From positions 1 to 49,969 of the forward strand of contig JBBDNB010000056.1 in the NCBI GenBank assembly GCA_040877935.1: a stretch of 49,969 nucleotides of DNA. Reading direction: 5' to 3'. Below, piece by piece: positions 1-7,192 of this stretch. The position numbers and the translations under genes were made by a program. The first letter of the stretch is position 1. The number at the start of each line of letters is the position of its first letter. The notes under the pieces are model-generated. The model was given only the letters and a program-made list of their open reading frames with translations, was not told the origin of the DNA and searched no databases. Source of the DNA: Chitinophagales bacterium (GTDB lineage Bacteria > Bacteroidota > Bacteroidia > Chitinophagales > CAIOSU01).

Positions 1-55
1 TCACGTACGGTTCTGTGAGAGGTTTGGGGGTGAGATTCCCCCTTACCTACTCGAC
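1..55 (+). ncRNA. 3' end of a group II intron (part of domain V and all of domain VI)
   Basis: Bases 1-13 (TCACGTACGGTTC) match the 3' half of a bacterial group II intron domain V. Bases 17-52 fold as domain VI: GAG 17-19 pairs with CTC 50-52, AGGT 20-23 with ACCT 45-48, and GGGGG 26-30 with CCCCC 38-42. This leaves A49 as the single bulged adenosine, the expected branch point, seven bases from the 3' end. The intron would end in GAC at 55, fitting the family's terminal AY. The rest of the intron and any maturase lie outside the window. It is on the plus strand, opposite to the adjacent genes, and ends 5 bases beyond the stop codon of the gene at 61-618. Confidence 0.82.
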
Positions 56-60
56 TTTCT

Positions 61-618
61 TTATCTTATGTTTATGATTCGGTAGTGCTTTTCTTGTTCT
101 AAATCAATATTTATATCAGAAAAATTAATTGGCTCGAGGTTTATTGGAATTTTATTTTGAACATACTTTACAAATTTTTCTATTTCTTCATAAACTCTAT
201 TCAACCAATTAAAATTGGCTATTGTATTATAATATTTTTTACCTAAAACTCCGCTTTCTTCTCGGAAGTCAATTTCAGATTCGAGTTGATAACGATTATA
301 AACAGCAAATTTACTTAAATCAGTTTTAATTAGAGTTTTAAATTTATTTTGTGACTCTGGTTTTAGTTTATTTATAAGTTTGTTGATATTGTGTCCTGCT
401 TTTCTCGCTTTTCTGTAAGTCTGTTTTTCGTCCAAATCACTTTCAATAAAAATTAAAGCCTTTAAAATGCACTCGGTAGAGAATAGTAGCTCAGTCAATA
501 ATTTACTTCTTGAACCAATATGCGTTGAGTGCTTTTCAAAAATTTTGAATCTATTTAAAAAGTCGATCGAATCTGTTATAAAATATTGTGCAATTTCTTT
601 ATTTATACAATTTTTCAT
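61..618 (-). CDS. Hypothetical protein, faintly HEPN-like
   Basis: A 185-residue, mostly helical, lysine-rich soluble protein with no signal peptide. I do not recognise the family with certainty. The central part (LLTELLFSTECILKAL, then RKARKAGHNINKL around residues 68-80) resembles HEPN-type helical bundles, which often carry R-x(4-6)-H and a 'xHNIxxL' segment; this is a weak family guess. It overlaps the upstream gene by 4 bases (ATGA at 615-618), so the two are translationally coupled and probably act together. It is the last gene of the cassette-like array and is followed directly by a group II intron on the other strand. Base composition is visibly more AT-rich than the core genes further right, consistent with transfer. 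Confidence 0.7.
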   Translation of the reverse strand: MKNCINKEIAQYFITDSIDFLNRFKIFEKHSTHIGSRSKLLTELLFSTECILKALIFIESDLDEKQTYRKARKAGHNINKLINKLKPESQNKFKTLIKTDLSKFAVYNRYQLESEIDFREESGVLGKKYYNTIANFNWLNRVYEEIEKFVKYVQNKIPINLEPINFSDINIDLEQEKHYRIINIR

Positions 619-1166
619 AAACTAAAATTTATGCTTACTTTCAAGTGAAATTCGTTTTGTTTAAGTTCTGGCTTGTAGCTATCCGATACCGCATCTGAAT
701 TATAAATCAACAATAATTTGTCATTTTGTTTTTTTTGTCTTCGCATTTTCCTTAGTGCACTTGCTTTTTTCGATTGAAAAAATGATTTAGCTACGTTAAA
801 TCCTTCCCCAATTAGTTTTATTTGTCCATTTGTTGCGGTGATGTCATTCTCGTGATAGTTGTCATGTCCAAACTCAACGGTATATTGGTCAAAATCAATT
901 TCATTAATACAGCCGTTTAATAAATCTTTAACCCCGTGTAATATTGTCAAGTCAGACATGATTCTATTTGCAGATTCAAAAAGTGTAACATTTGGGTAAG
1001 GACCATATTCAATTTTTTTTCGTTTTAAATCAGTTAGCATTTTCAAAACATTTTTTGATTCTATTTTTAAAGGTATATTTTTGAGCAAACCATAATAGTT
1101 AGATATAGCACTTTCAATGTTATTTTTATTTAAATCTTTTGGAATTTGGTCAATTATTCTATTCAT
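615..1166 (-). CDS. Hypothetical protein, possible nuclease-like fold
   Basis: A 183-residue cytoplasmic protein. I do not recognise a named family. A conserved-looking block in the C-terminal half (EFGHDN, then HENDITA, then GEGFNVAKSFFQSKK) has spaced acidic residues and a following lysine that could be read as a PD-(D/E)xK-like nuclease core, but this is inference only. The N-terminal half is helical. It is the first gene of a two-gene unit with the 61-618 protein (4-base overlap). A two-gene unit pairing a helical protein with a possible nuclease in an accessory cassette would fit a defence or toxin-antitoxin role, without proof. An attC-like palindrome begins about 20 bases upstream of the start. 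Confidence 0.68.
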   Translation of the reverse strand: MNRIIDQIPKDLNKNNIESAISNYYGLLKNIPLKIESKNVLKMLTDLKRKKIEYGPYPNVTLFESANRIMSDLTILHGVKDLLNGCINEIDFDQYTVEFGHDNYHENDITATNGQIKLIGEGFNVAKSFFQSKKASALRKMRRQKKQNDKLLLIYNSDAVSDSYKPELKQNEFHLKVSINFSL

Positions 1167-1185
1167 TTCTTTGTTTTTTTAAATG

Positions 1186-1321
1186 TGCCACAACGGCCAA
1201 GTATAAGCGTAGTGCGGGATTTCGGAGCAATTCACTGTCCGCACAACATAAAGTTTAATAGGAGCGATAATGCTCAAATTTAGCACTTCAGCCCGCATTA
1301 CGCTTATACAATGTTGTAGCC
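1186..1321 (-). repeat. attC-like imperfect palindrome, copy 1
   Basis: Long hairpin with asymmetric arms. The outer ACAAC (1190-1194) pairs with GTTGT (1313-1317). Unequal unpaired spacers follow (GGCCAA 1195-1200 against AAT 1310-1312). Then GTATAAGCGTAGTGCGGG (1201-1218) pairs with CCCGCATTACGCTTATAC (1292-1309) with one mismatch. The ~70-base centre shares short blocks with the copy at 4537-4671 (TTTCG-AGC on one side, AATTTA-CACTTC on the other). The outer box, unequal spacer, inner box and variable loop mirror the organisation of integron attC sites, although the end box reads GTTGTGG rather than strict GTTRRRY. The right arm doubles as the last codons of the symporter gene. Confidence 0.72.
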
Positions 1322-2742
1322 AGTGCTTTATATACTAGGTAATTTACTATTATTCCAATTAGAAATGCACCGGCTGTAGGTGTCAAGCTAGTCCAGAAAC
1401 TATCTCCAAAATACTTATCTCCAAGTTTATCAACTGTTATCCACCATACAAAAGAAAATGCAGTTGAAATAATTATTGAAATTACCAATGAGGATTGATT
1501 GTGTTTGAATTTCAGTGTCTTTATAAGCATTGCAGGTCCAATCATACCCGCTAAGAGTGTAACAATATTTCTAGCAATTTTTTCAACAGACGGGTTTGGG
1601 ATAAGAAGGGCAATACCTACTGTTAAAACACCTAATATCAATGTAATGTAAGCATTTGAGAGTTTGCTTTTCGGGAATAAATCTACTTTTATAGAGTTAG
1701 ATGTTGAAATCAAGAAAGAATCAGCGGTAGATGAAATAACGGCAAACATACCAGTTATAATTATGGCGGCTGTGAATTCAGAGAAATTCTGCCTGGCAAA
1801 CTCAGGTAAAGCAGTTTGTGCTTCAAGGTATGAACCAGAAAGTTCTGGCAAAAGCGTTCTAACAAAAACCCCAAAAAATGTAAGACCTAACCAAGTAAAT
1901 TGAAGAAAAAATAAATAGGTAAACATTCCTTTTTTAACAATAGCAGGGCTTTTACCTGCAAAATACCTAATAATCACTTGTGGTTGTGATAAACCAAATC
2001 CAATACTAGCAAACGCCCAACCTAAGACAAAGCCCATCAAACTGAATGTCGTATAATTCGTTCGAATTTGCATGTAGCCAACAGAAACCTTGTTACTTTC
2101 ATTGATAAAATTTGCAAATGAACCGTGTAATGTATAAGCCTTGATGAAGATTACAAAAATTAATACTGTAACAAAAACTGCTTGAAATATATCAGTATAA
2201 ACTGAAGCCTTTAGGCCACCTTTAAAGCTATATAGTAGGACTACAAAACCCGAAATAAGTATTCCGAACTTTATACTAGATACATCAAAAAATGTAGCGA
2301 AGGTTATACCCGCAGCAATCCATTGCATGGCAGTATAAAAAGCAATCGCTGAGGTAACAATAATTATTACAAAAATCCGCAGGACCCTTGCCTTTATCAA
2401 GTCATTTGAAAGATAAGAAGCAATAGTATGCCCGCCGTTTTTCCTTGAAATAAGATTTAACTTATCAGGAAAAACTTGCCAATATAAAATATCACCTAAA
2501 AGCCAAGATAGTGGAAGAACCAATGCAGATAGCCCAAACATATAGCCAAGTGCTACAGCACCGGTGATAATAAATCCAGTATTTCCCGTAATTGCAGCAC
2601 TAATAGCTACAAGGTATTTCCCAAATTGCCGATTATTTACAAAATAAGACTCATTATTATTTTCATCAACTGATCTTGCAGCTAGAGTACCAACAATTAT
2701 TAAGACAATCGAGAAAATTGAAAAAACTAGAATTGAAGTCAT
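1288..2742 (-). CDS. Sodium:solute symporter (SSS/PutP family)
   Basis: 484 residues with about 13 hydrophobic segments, the normal size of the family. Signature segments are visible: FKGGLKASVYTDIFQA (PutP-like, central) and SSTADSFLISTSNSIKVD (helix 8/9 region). It should import a small organic solute with Na+ across the inner membrane; the substrate cannot be told. It is the last gene of a three-gene cassette with an EgtD-like methyltransferase and an unknown membrane protein, separated from the latter by 2 bases, so it may move the methylated product or its precursor. The last ten codons lie inside the attC-like arm, so the C-terminus (TTLYKRNAG) was supplied by the recombination site. 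Confidence 0.9.
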   Translation of the reverse strand: MTSILVFSIFSIVLIIVGTLAARSVDENNNESYFVNNRQFGKYLVAISAAITGNTGFIITGAVALGYMFGLSALVLPLSWLLGDILYWQVFPDKLNLISRKNGGHTIASYLSNDLIKARVLRIFVIIIVTSAIAFYTAMQWIAAGITFATFFDVSSIKFGILISGFVVLLYSFKGGLKASVYTDIFQAVFVTVLIFVIFIKAYTLHGSFANFINESNKVSVGYMQIRTNYTTFSLMGFVLGWAFASIGFGLSQPQVIIRYFAGKSPAIVKKGMFTYLFFLQFTWLGLTFFGVFVRTLLPELSGSYLEAQTALPEFARQNFSEFTAAIIITGMFAVISSTADSFLISTSNSIKVDLFPKSKLSNAYITLILGVLTVGIALLIPNPSVEKIARNIVTLLAGMIGPAMLIKTLKFKHNQSSLVISIIISTAFSFVWWITVDKLGDKYFGDSFWTSLTPTAGAFLIGIIVNYLVYKALATTLYKRNAG

Positions 2743-2744
2743 GG

Positions 2745-3599
2745 CTAGAACTTTTTTGCAACTTCGATTAAATTATCCCAATAATTGTTCAACTCATTCA
2801 TTCGTTCCTTATTAGAACCAAAAGATACAGATATCATTTTCCTCAAAGGAGTCAACTCTAATTCGCCATATAAGGAATTGTTTTCATCGTTATTGTCTAC
2901 GAGGAGTACATCAATTTTACTTTCATTCAAATCCTGTATATCTCTTTCATAAACAAAATAGGTATTAACACCCAGCGTTTCCTTTTGATATGTCATTTCG
3001 GGTTTGCTATTCTTAAAATCATCATCAGTTTTAAATATCCATATTCTGGTTAACTCAACACCTCTTTCTATTGCTTCATTATTAGCTTTTTTATAGTCTT
3101 CTCCAAATTCATTAGTCCACCATTGCTCTACATTCACATAGCTTGTAGCCCTTATTTTTGAATTTGGACTAGCAACTTGAAATATTTCAATAACATCATT
3201 GTACATTTCACCCAACTCTGTTAGGTTATCTGTATTATATGTAATGGCTCCAGAACTTAACGTTTGCATATTATCTTGGTACCTATTGTGCTTTTGATTA
3301 AGAATCCTTTGAAAAAACTGGATATTCATATCTGATAAAGATTTCTTAGCTTCTATTTCATTTCTTGCTAACTCGATTGTACTGGGACTATTCTTAAATT
3401 CGCCATACAGATTGAGTAATTCTGCATTCTTATTAATAATCTCACGTTGATTTAGATGGGAAGTAACCAGTAAACCTATTAAAAGCCAAGCGGAGGTTAT
3501 TCCCCAATCAACTTTCCTATTTTTCCCTTTTGATATCAAGGCAACTATTACAGCTAGTAATATCGAAATGCCTGTACCGATTATTTCGATTTGTGACAT
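2745..3599 (-). CDS. Membrane-anchored protein of unknown function
   Basis: 284 residues. Two hydrophobic segments at the N-terminus (about residues 5-23 and 31-47) anchor a soluble C-terminal region. The region around 'NEAIERGVELTRIWIF' resembles the sensor-like or PLD-like folds found near signalling proteins, but no catalytic HKD motif is present, so no function is assigned. The gene sits 4 bases after the methyltransferase and 2 bases before the symporter, making a tight operon. It may be an accessory subunit or sensor for the transporter. Nothing in it identifies a substrate. Confidence 0.7.
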   Translation of the reverse strand: MSQIEIIGTGISILLAVIVALISKGKNRKVDWGITSAWLLIGLLVTSHLNQREIINKNAELLNLYGEFKNSPSTIELARNEIEAKKSLSDMNIQFFQRILNQKHNRYQDNMQTLSSGAITYNTDNLTELGEMYNDVIEIFQVASPNSKIRATSYVNVEQWWTNEFGEDYKKANNEAIERGVELTRIWIFKTDDDFKNSKPEMTYQKETLGVNTYFVYERDIQDLNESKIDVLLVDNNDENNSLYGELELTPLRKMISVSFGSNKERMNELNNYWDNLIEVAKKF

Positions 3600-3603
3600 G
3601 AAT

Positions 3604-4509
3604 TCAGTTTTTGATTATGTATATGGCTAAATTTCCTTTTTGCAACATCTCAAAATGTTTAAAGTGTGTTTGAATATTTCTTGTTAATCCATATTCCGTG
3701 TATCTATAAGATATTGCTGTTACAATTAAGTTCTTGGGAGTTAATTCAAGATGTTTGAATTTGATTACTTTACATGGACGAAAACCCATTTCAATTCTTT
3801 GATTCCTATATTTTGTCTCATATTTAAAGTCTTGTTTTTTGAAACCTAAAAGATTAAGTGCTAGCCAATTAAATTTTTCAGCATAGGTGTCTTTATATGG
3901 TGTTAAGATGCTCTCTAATTTGTCTTTGCTATAGAACTCAGTTATGATTATACTGAAATCATTGACTTGCATCAATTTATTTAGTAGGCTCAAAATGTAA
4001 TTTGGTCTGTAGTTATTAAATGTCAAACCAATTTGAAAAATCCTAGTTATGTCATAGTCATTCTTTGGTAAAATATGTTCAGGTAGTTCTTCAAACAAGC
4101 AGTTAATACTATTGGAGACAATTCCATATTTTTTCATTTCATTCGCTGTGATTTCTAAGAAACTTTTGGAAATATCTACAGGGATATATTTGAGAGGTAT
4201 TTTCCTCTTATTTGCTCCTTCTATTATCGGAATAGACTTTTTAGGTAAACCCGGGCCCAAGTCGTAAAATTCCAGCTTTATTAAGCTGTTAGGAAGAATG
4301 TTATTAACTTGTTCTTTAATAAGATTTACAATAGGATCATGTAGAGAATGAGCAAAATTATCCTTTTCGATCATCTCTATGTATGCCATAGCCTGTTCAT
4401 GTTCTAAGTATAAGTGATAGGGTTGGTCAAACCAGATATACTCAGTCTCGGTTTTTGTATTCCAAGTTTTTTTACTTGAAAGGAAGTGATTAGCTAATTC
4501 GTCATTCAT
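3604..4509 (-). CDS. EgtD-like SAM-dependent methyltransferase
   Basis: 301 residues. The SAM-binding motif I appears as YDLGPGLPKKS and is followed by a motif II-like YIPVDISKSFL. The later RIFQIGLTFNNYRP corresponds to the 'GSTIGNF' block of the histidine N-alpha-methyltransferase (EgtD/DUF2260) superfamily, and the C-terminal SYRYTEYGL lies where EgtD proteins have S-x-K/R-Y. It probably N-methylates an amino acid or amine; whether histidine is the substrate is not known, and no other ergothioneine genes are present. It is the first gene of the three-gene cassette that ends in a Na+ symporter. An attC-like site lies 28 bases upstream of the start. Confidence 0.78.
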   Translation of the reverse strand: MNDELANHFLSSKKTWNTKTETEYIWFDQPYHLYLEHEQAMAYIEMIEKDNFAHSLHDPIVNLIKEQVNNILPNSLIKLEFYDLGPGLPKKSIPIIEGANKRKIPLKYIPVDISKSFLEITANEMKKYGIVSNSINCLFEELPEHILPKNDYDITRIFQIGLTFNNYRPNYILSLLNKLMQVNDFSIIITEFYSKDKLESILTPYKDTYAEKFNWLALNLLGFKKQDFKYETKYRNQRIEMGFRPCKVIKFKHLELTPKNLIVTAISYRYTEYGLTRNIQTHFKHFEMLQKGNLAIYIIKN

Positions 4510-4536
4510 TATTAGTAATTGGTTATTTTCAGCATT

Positions 4537-4671
4537 GGCTACAACGTTTTGCGTATATGACTAGTGGCGGTTTTCGAAGCGCTTTCTTGTCGGCTTGCAC
4601 CAAATTTACTTAAAAGCACAAAGCTTGAATTTACCACTTCCCCCGCCATTAGTTATATACGCTGTTGTGCC
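4537..4671 (-). repeat. attC-like imperfect palindrome, copy 2
   Basis: GGCTACAAC (4537-4545) pairs with GTTGTGCC (4664-4671). Unequal spacers follow (GTTTT 4546-4550 against T 4663). Then GCGTATATGACTAGTGGCGG (4551-4570) pairs with CCGCCATTAGTTATATACGC (4643-4662) with two mismatches. The overall length (135 bases), spacer asymmetry and conserved inner blocks match copy 1, although the stem sequences differ, the way attC sites of one array differ. It separates the EgtD-like cassette from the lipoprotein cassette. Confidence 0.75.
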
Positions 4672-4692
4672 TTCGTGCTTTTTTATTTTTCG

Positions 4693-5040
4693 TCAGTCTG
4701 CCATCCATACTTCATTCACTTTTCCACTTGTGGAGTCAATTTTCACTGAAAGCCAATAAGTCCATGGTCCACTCATGTATTCAATTCCTGGGTCAACCGT
4801 GTAATGTAATATAACCTCTGTCTTTTGGTCTGGTTCGCCAAGCATTTCAAGTACTTCATTTTTGGTTTTCCCAATCAGTAAGCTGTCGCTAAGAAGATTG
4901 GCCGTCATTTTTCCTTTAGTCCGCATGTCTCCTGTTTGCCATTTTTCACTATTAAACTCAAGGTCATTTTTGTCAGACTGATTATTTGTCTGACACGATA
5001 GCATAGTCGTAACGATTAAGAGTGTTGCAAACAATTTCAT
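4693..5040 (-). CDS. Small lipoprotein with BamE/SmpA-like domain
   Basis: 115 residues with a lipoprotein signal peptide (lipobox MLSC, Cys16). The mature part contains LLIGKTKNEVLEMLGEPD, the recognisable core of the SmpA/OmlA/BamE-like fold, in which a two-helix segment with a GxPD turn is followed by beta strands. It is probably anchored to a membrane facing the periplasm. A role in outer membrane assembly is not implied, because the fold is widely reused in accessory lipoproteins. Its start overlaps the stop of the upstream 96-residue gene by 4 bases, and its stop lies about 20 bases from the attC-like site, the usual tight fit of a mobile cassette. Confidence 0.78.
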   Translation of the reverse strand: MKLFATLLIVTTMLSCQTNNQSDKNDLEFNSEKWQTGDMRTKGKMTANLLSDSLLIGKTKNEVLEMLGEPDQKTEVILHYTVDPGIEYMSGPWTYWLSVKIDSTSGKVNEVWMAD

Positions 5041-5327
5041 TTTCTTACTCTTTTATACAATTTGTCAAATCTGTCCGACAGTTTAATGAATTCGTCTCCC
5101 CAACCATTTGATAAAGAAATTTCTTGAAATGTTGCGGTCGGTAAAAATCGATTTTTGAATTTGTCAAGCATTTCTAAATTACCACTTTTTAGTTCATTTA
5201 ATTCTTTGTCAATTTCGTCTTGTAACTCGGTTGGGTTATCATAACCTGCCCAAATAACATCTGTTTCGTCCGTAATTTTCTCACGAACGATTTGAATGAT
5301 GTCGATTATTGGTTGAAGTTCACTCAT
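5037..5327 (-). CDS. Small hypothetical protein
   Basis: 96 residues, acidic, largely helical, no signal peptide or membrane segment. I do not recognise it. It is the first gene of the two-gene cassette closest to the recombinase and overlaps the lipoprotein gene by 4 bases. The start is placed at the ATG 30 bases inside the putative attI-like boundary near 5357. In integrons the first cassette is the most recently acquired and best expressed, which would apply to this gene if the array works that way. Confidence 0.62.
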   Translation of the reverse strand: MSELQPIIDIIQIVREKITDETDVIWAGYDNPTELQDEIDKELNELKSGNLEMLDKFKNRFLPTATFQEISLSNGWGDEFIKLSDRFDKLYKRVRK

Positions 5328-5356
5328 TTTAATGTTCTACTGTCGTTTTTGCATGA

Positions 5357-5440
5357 GGCACAACTTGTTTATACCCCTCACAAAACTTCCTATAGCTTAC
5401 ACATAAGATTGTTGTATAAACGCAAGTGGTGTCAGGGTTT
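5357..5440 (-). other. attI-like site between recombinase gene and first cassette
   Basis: Contains GGCACAAC at 5358-5364, the same outer box as in both attC-like palindromes, followed by TT and GTTTATAC (5367-5374). This pairs with GTATAAAC (5414-5421). Unlike the two attC-like sites it lacks the long inner stem and the conserved loop blocks. In the minus (cassette) direction it ends in GTTGTGCC, just like copy 2. Its position between the recombinase stop (5464) and the first cassette gene, together with its reduced structure, suggests the primary insertion site of the array. This is inference from layout. Confidence 0.5.
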
Positions 5441-5463
5441 ATTTACTGTAAATTTACATTTTT

Positions 5464-6588
5464 TTATAAATCATCAAAAGGACTTTTTATTTTTTGTAAG
5501 CTTTTGGTACTTACATGGGTATATATTTCTGTTGTACGGCTGCTATTATGACCCAATAGCTCCTGTATGTAGCGTAAATCTGTGCCGCTCTCCAACAAAT
5601 GTGTGGCAAAACTATGCCTCAACCAATGTAAGGTAACAGGTTTTGTGATTTTTGCTTTTTTTACTGCCTGTTTAAGTACATTCTCCAAACTTTTTTCACT
5701 GTACCGGTTCCCTTTGAACTGTCCCTCAAAAAGCCATTTTTCAGGCTTATATGCTTTAAAATATTCACGGAGCATGTGTAGTATCTTGAGCGACAAAGGC
5801 ACAATGCGATCTTTTTTTCCTTTGCTTTGCCTTATAAGGACTATGTTTCTTTTACTGTCAATGTCATTTATTTTCATATTCAGCAGCTCACTTCTTCTTA
5901 GCCCGCAACTATATATTAAGCTGAGCATGGCTCGGTGCTTCAGGTTGCCTTGAGCTTCCAATATAATCTTCACTTCCTCTTTGCTCAGCACATTGGGCAG
6001 CTTCTTTTCCCGTCTTGGCCGGTGGATCAATGCGGCATCCATCAGTTTATTATCCACTATTTTAAAGAACAGCTTCACGCCATTTACCACCTGGTTTTGA
6101 TAAGAAGCCGAGTATCCGTTTTTGAGGATATATTCATTGTTGAACTTGATAAAATCTGCATTGTCTATGTATTCTACTGGCTTGTTTATATGAAAGCGAA
6201 GAAAAGTATTGACAGCATCCGTATAGGTTTTAACGGTATTCTCGCTGTAGCGTTTTGATCTTAGATAAGCTTTGAAGGCACTGATTTTTTCCATTCTACC
6301 AGCATCCAGGTATGGTAATTCCTTAGGCTTATCAGGGCTTTTTTCTGTTTTTCTTTCTTTTAACAATTGCGTATAATCTATCCATGCTTCCTTTTTGAAT
6401 GCCCTTAGCAATTGCCAGCTTATATCTTTGGAATAGGGCACATGCCAGCTTCTGTGTGTCCTGCTCCAGCGCAGGTCATTAAACAATTTTCTGAGTTTGC
6501 CTAAGATTTCTTCGTCCTTTTCAAACTCTATTTTTACCCTTTCCTTTCCCCTGTGTTTCACTGGGCTTAAAATTATCTTTTTCATCAT
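5464..6588 (-). CDS. Tyrosine recombinase (integron-integrase-like or Xer-like)
   Basis: 374 residues. Catalytic residues are all present: R231 (CGLRRSEL), K256/K258 (SKGKKDR), H321 and R324 (HWLRH), H347 (LLGH) and Y356 (EIYTHV). The SAM-like core-binding domain spans about 100-185. The N-terminal ~90 residues carry a WSRTHRSWHVPY motif typical of Bacteroidota recombinases. The C-terminal tail KSPFDDL resembles the SPLD tail of IntI proteins, but the ~20-residue insertion before the HxxR box that defines IntI is absent. It is transcribed toward and in the same direction as the cassettes, the 'inverted' layout seen in spirochaete integrons. It may also be a phage-type integrase that became associated with the array. 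Confidence 0.9.
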   Translation of the reverse strand: MMKKIILSPVKHRGKERVKIEFEKDEEILGKLRKLFNDLRWSRTHRSWHVPYSKDISWQLLRAFKKEAWIDYTQLLKERKTEKSPDKPKELPYLDAGRMEKISAFKAYLRSKRYSENTVKTYTDAVNTFLRFHINKPVEYIDNADFIKFNNEYILKNGYSASYQNQVVNGVKLFFKIVDNKLMDAALIHRPRREKKLPNVLSKEEVKIILEAQGNLKHRAMLSLIYSCGLRRSELLNMKINDIDSKRNIVLIRQSKGKKDRIVPLSLKILHMLREYFKAYKPEKWLFEGQFKGNRYSEKSLENVLKQAVKKAKITKPVTLHWLRHSFATHLLESGTDLRYIQELLGHNSSRTTEIYTHVSTKSLQKIKSPFDDL

Positions 6589-6659
6589 TCCTGGGTTGAT
6601 GTCATAAATAAAGATATGAAAAATACCATCTAAATATTGTCGTATTCAAAAACGCAAAC

Positions 6660-6985
6660 CCGCGTGAGGGATAGAAGCGGCATCCTTTTGGGGCGGGGCA
6701 TTAGTGTTGCGGGCTCTGAACCCGAAATATGCATTAGGAAATCTATTGTAGCATGAAATCACTTCAAAATCAGACACTTCGTTGCAGTTTTCAATTTCAC
6801 CATAGCGATGCTATGCTAAAATTTCCAAACAGCCTGATTTTATTGTGCTTTCAAGCTTCATAACAAAGTCCCAATGCATAATTCGGGTTGGGAAAGCGAC
6901 CAGCGGAAGCTCTTTCCAAAGCCCATTTGCAACACTTTACCATCGCCCCAAAAGATAGAGCGGATTAGCCCGGCCTGAAAGGCAC
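6660..6985. repeat. Long nested imperfect palindrome in a gene-free interval
   Basis: This gap of about 600 bases holds no gene. Nested inverted repeats converge on one centre. CTTTTGGGGC (6685-6694) pairs with GCCCCAAAAG (6945-6954), and AGTGTTGC (6703-6710) with GCAACACT (6929-6936). AACCCGAAATATGCATT (6719-6735) pairs with its mate at 6873-6889 with one mismatch, and CATAGC (6801-6806) with GCTATG (6810-6815). GATAGAAGCGG and GATAGAGCGG also recur at the two outer edges. It could be a MITE, a very large recombination site or a structured RNA. Confidence 0.7.
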
Positions 6986-7001
6986 GCCATTTTGATGAAT
7001 T

Positions 7002-7063
7002 GATTTGCTGATTTTTTAATGTGCTAATGTGCTAATGTGCTGATTTGCTGATGGCTTGATGAA
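7002..7063. repeat. Short degenerate tandem repeats (TGATTTGCTGA / ATGTGCTA)
   Basis: Units of TGATTTGCTGA and of TAATGTGC recur without large gaps between 7002 and 7063, upstream of the TonB-dependent receptor. They probably arose by slippage. I see no binding-site logic in them. Confidence 0.6.
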
Positions 7064-7192
7064 TTTAGATGGCTTCTTTAAAAAAAGATTGGGGTACTGT
7101 TATTTATCTTAGTATCTGTGCCAGCTTTTTCCGAATTTTGCATTGCTTTATAGCAACTTTCCATTAGTGTTTAAAACTTAGTTTCCATTGGC

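Noticed and set aside
5464-6588. Canonical integron integrase IntI
   Set aside because: The IntI-specific insertion between the SKGKKDR and HxxR boxes is absent, so only 'integron-like' is used.
7002-7063. CRISPR array
   Set aside because: The repeats are short, degenerate and without spacers of regular length.
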